DNA of 61,695 nucleotides from Owenweeksia sp. TMED14 (GTDB lineage Bacteria; Bacteroidota; Bacteroidia; Flavobacteriales; Schleiferiaceae), in the NCBI GenBank assembly GCA_949529985.1, contig CATIRS010000022.1:1-61695 (forward strand). The letters run 5' to 3'. Both the position numbers and the translations under genes were made by a program. The notes under the pieces were generated by a model. It ran no database searches, had not been told where the DNA came from, and saw nothing but the letters and a program-made list of their open reading frames with translations. This document shows, one piece after another, positions 36,291-45,332 of this stretch (position 1 is its first letter; each line of letters begins with the position of its first letter).

Positions 36291-39200
36291 ATGAAACATA
36301 GTCTTCGCATTTTTACTACATATGTAGTCCTTTTATTTGCTTTCTCAGTTAACGCTCAGACAAGCCCCATAACCGTTGTTTTTGAGGAGAAATTTGACCC
36401 ACCTTCAGGGCCAGATTCTGTAACTACGTTTCATACTACATCGGGTACTAATATTCCCTATTGGAATGATACATCTGCTTTTTCTATTTCTGCACCAAAC
36501 TCATATCATTCAAAAATTGTCCCTTTTGATTCAGTTATATTTCAAACAGATACGTTTTCTACAGTGGGAAATGTTTTTGTCAGTTTAAGTTTTGCTCAGA
36601 TATGTAAAATTCACTTCGGACAACAAGCTTATGTGCGAGTTTCAAATAATAACGGAGCTTCCTGGACTCGCTTAAATGGAAGCCATTACAGCGGATTATC
36701 ACCTGCATTTGGAAGCGCAGGGTATTTTAATGAACTTTCATACGCAAATCCAAATGCGACCCCTTACTGGGGAGGGTTAACCACGGCAGGAACGGGAACA
36801 GCTCCGTCACAATCTTGGTGGACAGGAGAAACCTTTGATATTTCAAGCGTAATAGGAAATGGTCCCGGTGGAACAGCAAATGGCTATTCAAATTGCATTA
36901 TTCAATTTATTTTAGAGTATCGAAGTCCCTTTGGAACGGCAGATCCAGCAGGATGGTTTGTTGACAATTTAAAAGTTGTTGCCGCTCCTTGTGAGCTTGT
37001 TCCTCCAACTTTGACATTCAATCTTAATCCCAGACGAGAACCTATTGGACCAAGATACCAGAGTAACCAAGAAGTAAGACTAAAAGCGACAGATTTGGGC
37101 TCAGGTATTGATTCGGTCCTTCTTTTTCATCGTCTAAATGGAGGCCCTTGGGACACTATTCAAATGTCGAGTAGCATGAGTTCAGCTTGTCCAGACTCTG
37201 CAGAATATTTTCACACTATAACAAATTTAATTGTTAGTGATTCGGTAGATTGGTTTGTTGAAGTTCATGATTGCGCCTGTCCTAATACAGTTCGTTCACC
37301 TTCCTTAAATTCTTCATCACAATATAATACTTTTTGGATTGATCCCTCCCCTCCAGCTATCTGTGGAGTTACTACATCTAATAGTTTCCCGTATCTCGTT
37401 ACTAACTTCCCTTGGGTTGAAGATTTTTCTTCGATTGATTGGATTCAAGGAAGCGGTGTAGGTGGAACTGGAACATCCCACAGGGGAATATTCCCTCAAG
37501 GAAATCCTCCATCTGGGAAAAATTGGCAAGTATCTCCAAATACCAGCTCAACTGGTTTTGCCTGGTCAGTTAGGTTAGGTCAAACGGGCACACCCAACAC
37601 AGGACCAACGGGCGATCACACCACTGGGTCAGGAAAGTATATTTATACTGAAGCATCTCAAGGGAATACTAATAATAACACCACAGTCATTACTCCATGT
37701 ATTAAACTTACCGGATTAAATCATGCTGTCTTAGAATTTTGGTATCATAAATATGGTCAACACATGGGAAACATGCGGGTTGACATTGATACTGGATCGG
37801 CATCTCCTTCGTGGGTCAACGCAATTGCTTTGATACCAGGCCAAGTTCAAACTGCGCAGATACAACCATGGGAAAAAGTAGTGGTGAACCTAGATCCCTA
37901 TTTGGGTAAGATAATCCGAATAAGATTTTTAGGTAATAAAAATAATTCATCATCAAATGATCGGGGTGATATGGCCTTAGATGACATTAGCATTTATGAA
38001 CCTGACCCTGCAGATATTGAAATGGTAGCTGTTTATAAACCTCAAAATGGGTTTTGCCAATACACTTCTAACGAAGATATCCGAGTACATATTAGGTCAG
38101 AAGGCTTCTTTCCGATTGATACCATCGCTTTGGCTTATTCGCTAACAAATCTTTCCACTAATAGTACTGTCATTTTTAGAGATACTGTATACCAGTCATT
38201 AGGTTTAGGAGATACTCTTTCTTACACTTTTTCACCAAAGGCAGATTTAAGTGCATTCGCAAATTATAATATCTACGCTTGGTCTGAAGCATCCGGAGAT
38301 CCCAACACAAGTAATGACAGCATAGGTCCAATTTTTATTGAGCACAAAACACCAATTAATCAATTCCCACATATTCAAGATTTTGATGGAGCAGGATGGT
38401 CACCAGGAAATGGAACTTCTTCAAATCCGGGAACGTTTAATACTTCTGATTGGGAGGCTTTACCGGCGTCAAACTCATCAAATTATGCCTTTATGATTGG
38501 AAGTGATTTAACATCAACCTTCACTACAGGCCCTCGTTGGTCGAAGGGAAGAAAAGGTAATTATCTCTATGCTGAAGGTTCTTATGGAAGCAATGGGCCT
38601 GCCGCATTATTTGCCACAACAAAATGTGTTGACCTTTCGGCTCAAACAAACCCTGTTTTAACATTTTGGTATCACATGTATGGGTCAGATATTAATACAT
38701 TAAATGTTCAAGTGATTCCTAATGGAAGTAATACCTGGCAAACTGTTACTGGAGCTCCAATAACGAATCAACAGCAATCAAAGGAGGTTGACGACTGGAA
38801 ATTTAAAATGGTAGACTTAAGTGCTTACGCCGGAAATGTAATAAACATTAGAATTCTAGCAAGAAAATCTGGATCTGGCTCCATGGCTGACATTGCCATC
38901 GATGACCTATATATATATGATCGTCCTACATCCGATGTAGGCGTTAGCAAGATAACTTCACCTTTGAATTCAGTAAATCTATTAAACCCTCAAAATGTGA
39001 TATTTAAGGTTTACAATTATGGAACAGCTGCTAAATCAAATATCCCCATCACTTATACGATTCAAGATTTATGTACTCCTGCAAATTTTGGAACCTACAA
39101 TACCACATACACCGGAACATTAGCTCCTGGAGCGCAAACGACAATAACAATACCCACTCCCCCCACATACTTTAATGGAGACTTTGAAGTTAAAGCGTGG

Positions 39201-41099
39201 ACAACTCTAACTGGAGATGGCTTGGCACTGAATGATACTGCATCTAAGATTTCTTCTGGCGCAACCTCATATCAAATTGCATTCGGACCTGTAGATTTTG
39301 ACAATTGCATAGGAGACGAATTTAGTTTCTTCGCACAAGGTGGAACGGGAACGATGCAGATGTGGGAGTTTGGAACACCTTCAAAAGGAACTGGATGGAA
39401 TAGTGCTGCCTCGGGAGCCAATTGTTGGATAACTGGATTAAAAGACGACTATCAGCCAGGCATGACAGAAATTCTGAGAATACCAACTCTAACAGAATTT
39501 GACACTACCGTTGCTGCTGAACTTCGATTTAAACATAAATTTGATTTCGCGCCTGCAGATGGAGGTGCAATAGAATATTTCCAAAATGGAAGCTGGAATA
39601 CATTAGGTAATGCATCTATGTCTGTTGGATATAATTGGTATGGCTCTAGTTTTGGGTCTGCTGCTGTTCCTTCATTAAATAGTCCTGGATGGTTAGGGAA
39701 CAGTGGGGGTCAGTGGATAATATCCTCCATTCCTCTGAGCGTATGGGATTACTCGATAAATCCAATTCAACTCAGAGCTCGAATGGTATCATCAGCTGGA
39801 AGCAGTGCTAAAGGTTGGGCAATAGACGACTTTGAAGTATATGTCCCACCTCAAAATTCAGCATCTCCAGTGGAAATTGAAACCTTTGAATATTTAATTA
39901 TTCCAAGTGACACTTCTCATCTTAGAGTTAGAATACAAAATACAGGCGCAAAGCTTTTAGACTCTTGTAAAGTGAGATATAAAGTAGATGGAGGACCATG
40001 GACAAATTTTGAAACTGTAGTATTCAAGAACAAATCTGGGGGCACTGCACCAATGATGCGCGGTCAACAGCAGTGGTATAATCTTCAAGAAGTATGGGTT
40101 AACAATGGTGCCGGCGCATACAATATTTGTATGCAGACATCGAGACCCAATGCCAAAGGTGATAATATTCTTTCCGATGACACCCTTTGTTTATCATTTA
40201 CCACATTAGACATTATAAATATTGATCTACCGAATCCGTATTGTAATGATTTTGAAAATTCATCAATAGCATCTTGGCTACCTCTTCACCCTTCGGTCAA
40301 AACCCTACAACATGATTGGGAACTTGGAACTCCAAATCAAACATCAATTATCGGAGCATCAAGCGGAACGAATGCTTGGATGACTAGACTTGATAGCAAC
40401 TATAACCACATGGGCCAAAGTGCATTACATACACCCTTTTTCATACTAGATACGTTTAAAGTATACAGTATGAGCTTTGATCACAATATGGTTACCGAAC
40501 TTTATCATGATGGAGGAAATGTAGATTGGTCATACGATGGAGGAATTACTTGGTACACATTAGGTAGTAAACTAACTAATGGTCTCTGGTACAATACGAC
40601 TAATGTTTCTTCATTAGATATTATCCGACCGGGATGGACAGGAACTACTAGCGGATATATAACTTCAACAATTAAGTTCACAGTTGACAAACCGGGTAGT
40701 CTCGTATTTCGATTTAGATTTGGATCTGACTACACACTTCATGAACAAGGTTGGGCAATTGATGATTTCTGCCTAGAAGAAATGCCGGCAGGTACCCCAG
40801 CTGATATCGTTGGAATTGGTATACCAGAATTAGAGATTCCTGGATTCTCTATGGGACATATTTCTCCAAATCCAATTTCAGGAGAAGGTTTTATAAACTT
40901 TAATGCATCGAGGCCTTTGAGCGTAGAAATAACTATCTCTAACAAAAGCGGACAGACCATTTTTGAAAAAGGAATAATTGGCGATGAAGGATATAATAAA
41001 GTACTTATTAATGCTAGCGAATGGTCAAGTGGACTTTATTTCATGAAAGCTACAGTCGATGGAAATTCAATCACAAGGAAATTCATAGTACAGCACTGA
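36291..41099 (+). CDS. Large secreted multidomain protein with T9SS sorting signal
   Basis: A 1602-residue secreted protein with signal peptide MKHSLRIFTTYVVLLFAFSVNAQ and a type A T9SS tail from about 1522 (GHISPNPISGEGFINFNASRPLSVEITISNKSGQ ... SGLYFMKATVDGNSITRKFIVQH). In between are five jelly-roll modules of the MAM / choice-of-anchor J kind, each ending in a W-x-x-D-D/N-type strand: GWFVDNLKV (about 220), DMALDDISIYE (560), DIAIDDLYIYD (865), GWAIDDFEVYV (1175) and GWAIDDFCLEE (1487). CARDB-like regions lie between them. No enzyme motif was found, so an adhesive or matrix role is likely. It has its own promoter. Confidence 0.9.
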   Translation: MKHSLRIFTTYVVLLFAFSVNAQTSPITVVFEEKFDPPSGPDSVTTFHTTSGTNIPYWNDTSAFSISAPNSYHSKIVPFDSVIFQTDTFSTVGNVFVSLSFAQICKIHFGQQAYVRVSNNNGASWTRLNGSHYSGLSPAFGSAGYFNELSYANPNATPYWGGLTTAGTGTAPSQSWWTGETFDISSVIGNGPGGTANGYSNCIIQFILEYRSPFGTADPAGWFVDNLKVVAAPCELVPPTLTFNLNPRREPIGPRYQSNQEVRLKATDLGSGIDSVLLFHRLNGGPWDTIQMSSSMSSACPDSAEYFHTITNLIVSDSVDWFVEVHDCACPNTVRSPSLNSSSQYNTFWIDPSPPAICGVTTSNSFPYLVTNFPWVEDFSSIDWIQGSGVGGTGTSHRGIFPQGNPPSGKNWQVSPNTSSTGFAWSVRLGQTGTPNTGPTGDHTTGSGKYIYTEASQGNTNNNTTVITPCIKLTGLNHAVLEFWYHKYGQHMGNMRVDIDTGSASPSWVNAIALIPGQVQTAQIQPWEKVVVNLDPYLGKIIRIRFLGNKNNSSSNDRGDMALDDISIYEPDPADIEMVAVYKPQNGFCQYTSNEDIRVHIRSEGFFPIDTIALAYSLTNLSTNSTVIFRDTVYQSLGLGDTLSYTFSPKADLSAFANYNIYAWSEASGDPNTSNDSIGPIFIEHKTPINQFPHIQDFDGAGWSPGNGTSSNPGTFNTSDWEALPASNSSNYAFMIGSDLTSTFTTGPRWSKGRKGNYLYAEGSYGSNGPAALFATTKCVDLSAQTNPVLTFWYHMYGSDINTLNVQVIPNGSNTWQTVTGAPITNQQQSKEVDDWKFKMVDLSAYAGNVINIRILARKSGSGSMADIAIDDLYIYDRPTSDVGVSKITSPLNSVNLLNPQNVIFKVYNYGTAAKSNIPITYTIQDLCTPANFGTYNTTYTGTLAPGAQTTITIPTPPTYFNGDFEVKAWTTLTGDGLALNDTASKISSGATSYQIAFGPVDFDNCIGDEFSFFAQGGTGTMQMWEFGTPSKGTGWNSAASGANCWITGLKDDYQPGMTEILRIPTLTEFDTTVAAELRFKHKFDFAPADGGAIEYFQNGSWNTLGNASMSVGYNWYGSSFGSAAVPSLNSPGWLGNSGGQWIISSIPLSVWDYSINPIQLRARMVSSAGSSAKGWAIDDFEVYVPPQNSASPVEIETFEYLIIPSDTSHLRVRIQNTGAKLLDSCKVRYKVDGGPWTNFETVVFKNKSGGTAPMMRGQQQWYNLQEVWVNNGAGAYNICMQTSRPNAKGDNILSDDTLCLSFTTLDIINIDLPNPYCNDFENSSIASWLPLHPSVKTLQHDWELGTPNQTSIIGASSGTNAWMTRLDSNYNHMGQSALHTPFFILDTFKVYSMSFDHNMVTELYHDGGNVDWSYDGGITWYTLGSKLTNGLWYNTTNVSSLDIIRPGWTGTTSGYITSTIKFTVDKPGSLVFRFRFGSDYTLHEQGWAIDDFCLEEMPAGTPADIVGIGIPELEIPGFSMGHISPNPISGEGFINFNASRPLSVEITISNKSGQTIFEKGIIGDEGYNKVLINASEWSSGLYFMKATVDGNSITRKFIVQH

Positions 41100-41319
41100 T
41101 CGAAATATATAAAAATTAGGTAAATAAAAAAGGTCCTATGAATTTCTTTATAGTATTCAGTTTTATTAGGCGACACACTATTGCAGAAAAAACCCCTGTA
41201 GACACAAGACAATCTGTTAATAATTGGCCCATATATTGATTAGACCTGCCTAGGTATATGATTTTATTTTTCAATTCCCGCTAACGTCTCTTGTATTTTA
41301 CGTTTGTCTCCAGAAGGAT

Positions 41320-42330
41320 CTAATGTATTTTTCGTCTATTAAGACTTCGATGATATTTTGACGAATTGATCAAATGTTCCCGATAAGAAGCGGTGAAATT
41401 ATGATAACCTATACGGTTCGGATCAGCGCACATATATAATTCTCCTTTTGGTTCAGCACGTAAGACCGCATCAATAACCGCAGGATCAACGGTAGCTATT
41501 GGACTTGGCGGTAGTCCGGGGATGATATAGGTATTGTAGGGGTGGACGATTCGAGTAATTTTTCTAGACACCCTTCTTATAATATCAGATTCAGGATGGA
41601 TATCACGGTAAGCATATACTGCTGTTGGATCTGACTCAAGGCGTTTACCAATTCTCAGCCTGCTAATATATAGAGCGGCTACTCTGGGTAATTCATCCAT
41701 AGCTTTAGTTTCAGCCTGGCTAATCGAAGCTAATATCATAATTTCATTGGGGCTCAATCCTAATTCCTCTGCTTTTCTTCTACGATATGATCCCCAAAAG
41801 GCATCAAATTCTCTTTGTATCCTCTTGCTTATTTCGTCAGGAGTACTTGACCAATAAATTTCATACGTATTCGGAATAATATGTGTCCAAGAATCATTAC
41901 TTCCAACATAATGTTCGAGAGAATCTAATGACCAAGGAAAAACATATTTCAATTCCCTTAAAAACGATTGCTTATCTCTGTATCCTTTAATACTAAAATC
42001 TATAGGATCTTCATACCCGAAATTTAACTTCCTTAAAAATTGGATTCTTCCGAGAGTAGAATCCAATGTGTAGTGACCAAACCTAGCGGAATCATAACCT
42101 TTTAAATTGGCTAAAATTGAGGTGGCATAAGAATACTTTATTTCACCAACAGATTCTAAAGAATCCAATAACTCAGAAATACTTGTTCCTTCAGTAGGAA
42201 CAAATATGGAAATATTTTTACGTCCATTCGTTTGAATTGAAGAATCAACTATATTACTAACCATTAATAAAGAAACTATTCCTAAAAGAATAAGAGAGAG
42301 GATCAATGGAAAAATATTTTTACTTCTCAT
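41320..42330 (-). CDS. mltG: Endolytic murein transglycosylase MltG
   Basis: A 336-residue YceG/MltG-family enzyme that cuts nascent glycan strands in the periplasm. It has one N-terminal membrane helix (IFPLILSLILLGIVSLLMVSNIV), a LysM-like region (IFVPTEGTSISELLDSLE) and the catalytic core MILASISQAETKA with the likely catalytic Glu E207. This is followed by RVAALYISRLRIGKRLESDPTAVYAY and YNTYIIPGLPPSPIATVD. The usual acidic residue two places before the catalytic Glu is Gln here. It overlaps the acetyltransferase gene by four bases and belongs to a dapF-GNAT-mltG run. The 220 bases downstream to the T9SS gene hold no gene I can support. Confidence 0.92.
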   Translation of the reverse strand: MRSKNIFPLILSLILLGIVSLLMVSNIVDSSIQTNGRKNISIFVPTEGTSISELLDSLESVGEIKYSYATSILANLKGYDSARFGHYTLDSTLGRIQFLRKLNFGYEDPIDFSIKGYRDKQSFLRELKYVFPWSLDSLEHYVGSNDSWTHIIPNTYEIYWSSTPDEISKRIQREFDAFWGSYRRRKAEELGLSPNEIMILASISQAETKAMDELPRVAALYISRLRIGKRLESDPTAVYAYRDIHPESDIIRRVSRKITRIVHPYNTYIIPGLPPSPIATVDPAVIDAVLRAEPKGELYMCADPNRIGYHNFTASYREHLINSSKYHRSLNRRKIH

Positions 42331-42866
42331 TCTTCATTTTTTTCAATTGAGTACCATTGAAAAATATCAACATCCTTCCAACCCGCAGACGTTCGGATCC
42401 ATGATTTCAGTTCCCCAACCCTTTGAAAACCTGCTGATAAAAATGTATTCTTCGAAGCAACGTGATCAGAATATATGTAAACCATTAAAGACCTTATCAT
42501 AGCCCATTCGTGACACCATTTTTGAATAATATTTAAAGATTCCACTGCAAAACCCTTACGTCGATATGCTGGATCAATTAAAATTCCAACTTCCGCTCTT
42601 AAATGCAAAGAATTTGCATTAAAAACGTCTATTACCCCCACAACTGAATCGCTTGTTTTCAGAGTAATTGCAAATCGTGTCTGGTTAGTATCCCAAAAAT
42701 CACTGCCAGATTCTTCTATGTATCTAGTTAGTTCATGTTTAGAGTATGGGATGGTGCGAGTCCCAATAATCCAATTTTCAGGGTTATTCTCCCACCTTAA
42801 CAAACTGTTAATATCTGATGGTTCCAGAGATCTTAGAATAATATTTTGAGATTCTAAATGTTCCAT
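42327..42866 (-). CDS. RimJ/RimL-type GNAT N-acetyltransferase
   Basis: A 179-residue GNAT protein of the RimJ/RimL group. The N-terminal ILRSLEPSDINSLLRWENNPENW, the acetyl-CoA-binding loop AEVGILIDPAYRRKGFAVESLNI, and YIYSDHVASKNTFLSAGFQRVGELKSWIR are characteristic. It probably acetylates an N-terminal amine of a protein or a small amine; the substrate is unknown. It overlaps dapF by 13 bases and mltG by four, so it is read within that operon. Confidence 0.9.
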   Translation of the reverse strand: MEHLESQNIILRSLEPSDINSLLRWENNPENWIIGTRTIPYSKHELTRYIEESGSDFWDTNQTRFAITLKTSDSVVGVIDVFNANSLHLRAEVGILIDPAYRRKGFAVESLNIIQKWCHEWAMIRSLMVYIYSDHVASKNTFLSAGFQRVGELKSWIRTSAGWKDVDIFQWYSIEKNEE

Positions 42867-43630
42867 TCCCCTGAATAAACTTTGACTACAGGACCGGTTA
42901 AAATTATCTTTTCATACCCATCAGCAGAAGCGAGAAAATCAACTATTAAAACACCGCCATTTGAAACTAACGAAAGAGGTGGCTGTAAGTCGTTAAATTG
43001 ATTCAAAACTAATGCCACGGCTACTGCCCCAGTTCCGCAACTATACGTTTCACTTTCTACCCCTTTTTCAAAAGTACGCATTCGAATTTTTTGACTTTCT
43101 TCTATTTCGACGTAATTAACGTTGCAACCTATTGGTTCATTAACTGACCTTCGTTTAGCTGGAGCTAAATCCATGATAGCATCATCATCAATACTCTTCA
43201 CGATCTCGACGTAATGAGGAGAACCTGTATTAATAAAATATCCCGAATCAATATTTACTGCTTTAAAGGAACTCCTAAAATTAACACTAATCAGACCATT
43301 CGGTAATATTTCACCCTGATGAGTACCATCCGATGCTATAAAGTCACAATTTCCATTAAAAAAAAAATTTTCTTTTTGAGCATGGCTTATAGCGCATCTA
43401 GATCCATTTCCGCAGAGAGGGCCCAATTTACCATCAGAATTATAAAAATGCACAATGAAATCTACGATTCCATCATTTGAATTCTCTACGAATATTAACC
43501 CATCTGCCCCTATTCCAGTTCGCCGATCACATAAATAACTTCTCATGAAAATATCTAGGCCGTCTGGACGTCCCGAAAAAATTATAAAATCATTACCAGC
43601 ACCGTGATATTTGACAAATTGTCTCAACAT
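42854..43630 (-). CDS. dapF: Diaminopimelate epimerase
   Basis: A 258-residue enzyme that converts LL- to meso-diaminopimelate for lysine and peptidoglycan synthesis. Both catalytic cysteines are present: C73 in LCGNGSRCA and C198 in YSCGTGAVA. Other landmarks are YHGAGNDFI at the N terminus and NTGSPHYVEIV. It is somewhat shorter than the E. coli enzyme (274), as is usual in Bacteroidota. It heads a three-gene minus-strand run with the GNAT gene and mltG, so two of the three genes act on peptidoglycan. A one-mismatch -7 element (TACATTTA) lies a few bases upstream. Confidence 0.94.
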   Translation of the reverse strand: MLRQFVKYHGAGNDFIIFSGRPDGLDIFMRSYLCDRRTGIGADGLIFVENSNDGIVDFIVHFYNSDGKLGPLCGNGSRCAISHAQKENFFFNGNCDFIASDGTHQGEILPNGLISVNFRSSFKAVNIDSGYFINTGSPHYVEIVKSIDDDAIMDLAPAKRRSVNEPIGCNVNYVEIEESQKIRMRTFEKGVESETYSCGTGAVAVALVLNQFNDLQPPLSLVSNGGVLIVDFLASADGYEKIILTGPVVKVYSGEWNI

Positions 43631-43698
43631 TATGTAAATGTAGGAAGTGGAACGGTTTTTGAAATTCTCTTATCAAGAATAATTAAATAATAATTTTT

Positions 43699-45159
43699 AT
43701 GAAACAGAAATCCTCTCTTTCCATCTTCTTAATCATAGGAATCAGTATTGTTGGCGGTATAACTGGAGCAGCATTATTTTCTCAATCAGCCAGTCAAGAT
43801 TCAGAGAAAAACCTATCCGATACTATTCAAAGTGTTAACGTGATTGAACGCGTTCAGGGAATCGCATCCTCTACCGACTTTTCTTTAGCCGCTGAAGAAG
43901 CTATACATTCCGTAGTTCATGTAAAAACATCAGTTGAACAAGGTTATTATTATAACCCGTTTAAGGATTTCTTCTTTGGATTTGGTGAGTCACAGCCACA
44001 AGCTACACCAAGAATGGTTCAAAGTTCTGGATCCGGTGTAATTATTTCTGAAGATGGATATATTGTGACCAATAATCACGTTGTTGAAAATGCTAAAGAA
44101 GTTCGAGTTAGCCTAAACGACAATAGAGAATACTCAGCTGAAATTATTGGTGTCGATCCAACTACAGATTTAGCTGTCTTAAAAATTGATGCCAATAAAC
44201 TTAGTGTATTAAGTTTTGGTAATTCCGACAAGGTTAAATTAGGGGAATGGGTTCTGGCGGTGGGCAATCCTTTTAATCTTACGTCTACAGTAACTGCAGG
44301 TATAATTTCAGCAAAAGGAAGAAATATAAACATCATTGATGATAAATCTGCCATAGAAGCTTTTATTCAAACTGATGCCGCTGTGAATCCAGGAAATAGT
44401 GGAGGTGCCCTTATTAATACTACTGGCCAACTAATCGGAATTAATACAGCTATCAGCACCCGATCAGGATCCTACGAGGGATACAGTTTTGCTGTGCCAG
44501 CAAATATCGTACGAAAAGTTGTTGATGACATGTTAAAATATGGCACAGTTCAAAGAGCCTATTTAGGGGTGAATATTGTTGATGTAAATCAAGCGTTAGC
44601 TAAAGATAAATCTCTAAAGGCTAATCAAGGCGTCTTTATATCTGAGGTCACAGAAAACGGAGCAGCAAAAGAAGCTGGAATCGAGAATGGGGATGTAATT
44701 ATCGAAGCTGGTGGCAATGAAATTAAAAAATCATCTGAATTACTTGAAGTTATTGGTAGTAGAAGGCCTGGAGATAATCTGAAAGTGACTATTCTTCGGG
44801 GCTCAAAAAAGTTAAAATTCGATATAATTTTAAGAAATCGCGATGGAAACACAGATATGCTTAAAAAGGAAGAAATCGCATCAAGACTCAGTTTAGGTGG
44901 CACCTTTGAAACACTTTCCGATGCTCAAAAAAACAAATATGGGCTTAGTTCGGGAGTTATTATTACTGAAATAGGAGATGGCAAATTAAAGAAAGCAGGA
45001 ATTCCAGCAGGCTTCATTCTTACGAGATTAAATAATAAAACAGTTAACTCTCAAAAAGATGTAGAAGGGATTTTGAAAAAACTAAATTCCGGAGATGGTG
45101 TTTTAATGCAGGGTTATCGTTCAAACGGAAGACCTGATTACTTTGCCTTTGGATTGTAG
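43699..45159 (+). CDS. DegQ/DegP-type periplasmic serine protease
   Basis: A 486-residue HtrA-family protease with an N-terminal membrane anchor or signal (IFLIIGISIVGGITGAALF). The trypsin-like domain has the triad H127 in NNHVV, D157 in TTDLAVL and S234 in NPGNSGGAL. Two PDZ domains follow, about 285-380 and 395-486 (LGVNIVDVN, GAAKEAGIENGDVI; SSGVIITEIGDGKLKKAGI). It degrades or refolds misfolded envelope proteins. It is divergent from dapF, with 68 bases between them, and no clear -7 element was found for it. Confidence 0.94.
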   Translation: MKQKSSLSIFLIIGISIVGGITGAALFSQSASQDSEKNLSDTIQSVNVIERVQGIASSTDFSLAAEEAIHSVVHVKTSVEQGYYYNPFKDFFFGFGESQPQATPRMVQSSGSGVIISEDGYIVTNNHVVENAKEVRVSLNDNREYSAEIIGVDPTTDLAVLKIDANKLSVLSFGNSDKVKLGEWVLAVGNPFNLTSTVTAGIISAKGRNINIIDDKSAIEAFIQTDAAVNPGNSGGALINTTGQLIGINTAISTRSGSYEGYSFAVPANIVRKVVDDMLKYGTVQRAYLGVNIVDVNQALAKDKSLKANQGVFISEVTENGAAKEAGIENGDVIIEAGGNEIKKSSELLEVIGSRRPGDNLKVTILRGSKKLKFDIILRNRDGNTDMLKKEEIASRLSLGGTFETLSDAQKNKYGLSSGVIITEIGDGKLKKAGIPAGFILTRLNNKTVNSQKDVEGILKKLNSGDGVLMQGYRSNGRPDYFAFGL

Positions 45160-45287
45160 TTCGCATAATATTAATTTCATTGACTAAGTTTTTATTTTAC
45201 TCTAATTATCTTTTTAAGTGACTTATTTTTTATTTCTTGAAAATTAAATCTCTATAAATTATACTCGATATCTAACGATAAGAATGG

Positions 45288-45295
45288 TATTTTTG
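45288..45295 (+). promoter_or_regulatory. -7 promoter element for the long-form GAPDH gene
   Basis: TATTTTTG matches the -7 consensus exactly. The expected start near 45301 gives a leader of about 32 bases before the ATG at 45333. No -33 TTTG box is obvious. Confidence 0.5.
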
Positions 45296-45332
45296 ATCGT
45301 ACATATTATATAAACAATCAGTCTATCCTTTG

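Noticed and set aside
41100-41319. A 220-base gap between the T9SS adhesin gene and mltG was checked for an RNA gene or terminator.
   Set aside because: Only weak A/T-rich inverted repeats (four-base stems) are present, with no tRNA-like or other recognisable fold.
41264-41323. A short minus-strand frame just beyond mltG reads LDPSGDKRKIQETLAGIEK and a stop, and could be a lost C terminus of MltG or a small gene.
   Set aside because: MltG already ends with a normal family C terminus (SLNRRKIH), the frame has a stop (TAG) just upstream, and there is no start codon.
41700-41725. The catalytic region of MltG has SQAET where the family often has I-E-K-E-T, suggesting an inactive enzyme.
   Set aside because: The Glu that aligns with the known catalytic residue (E207 here) is kept; only the earlier acidic residue is changed to Gln.
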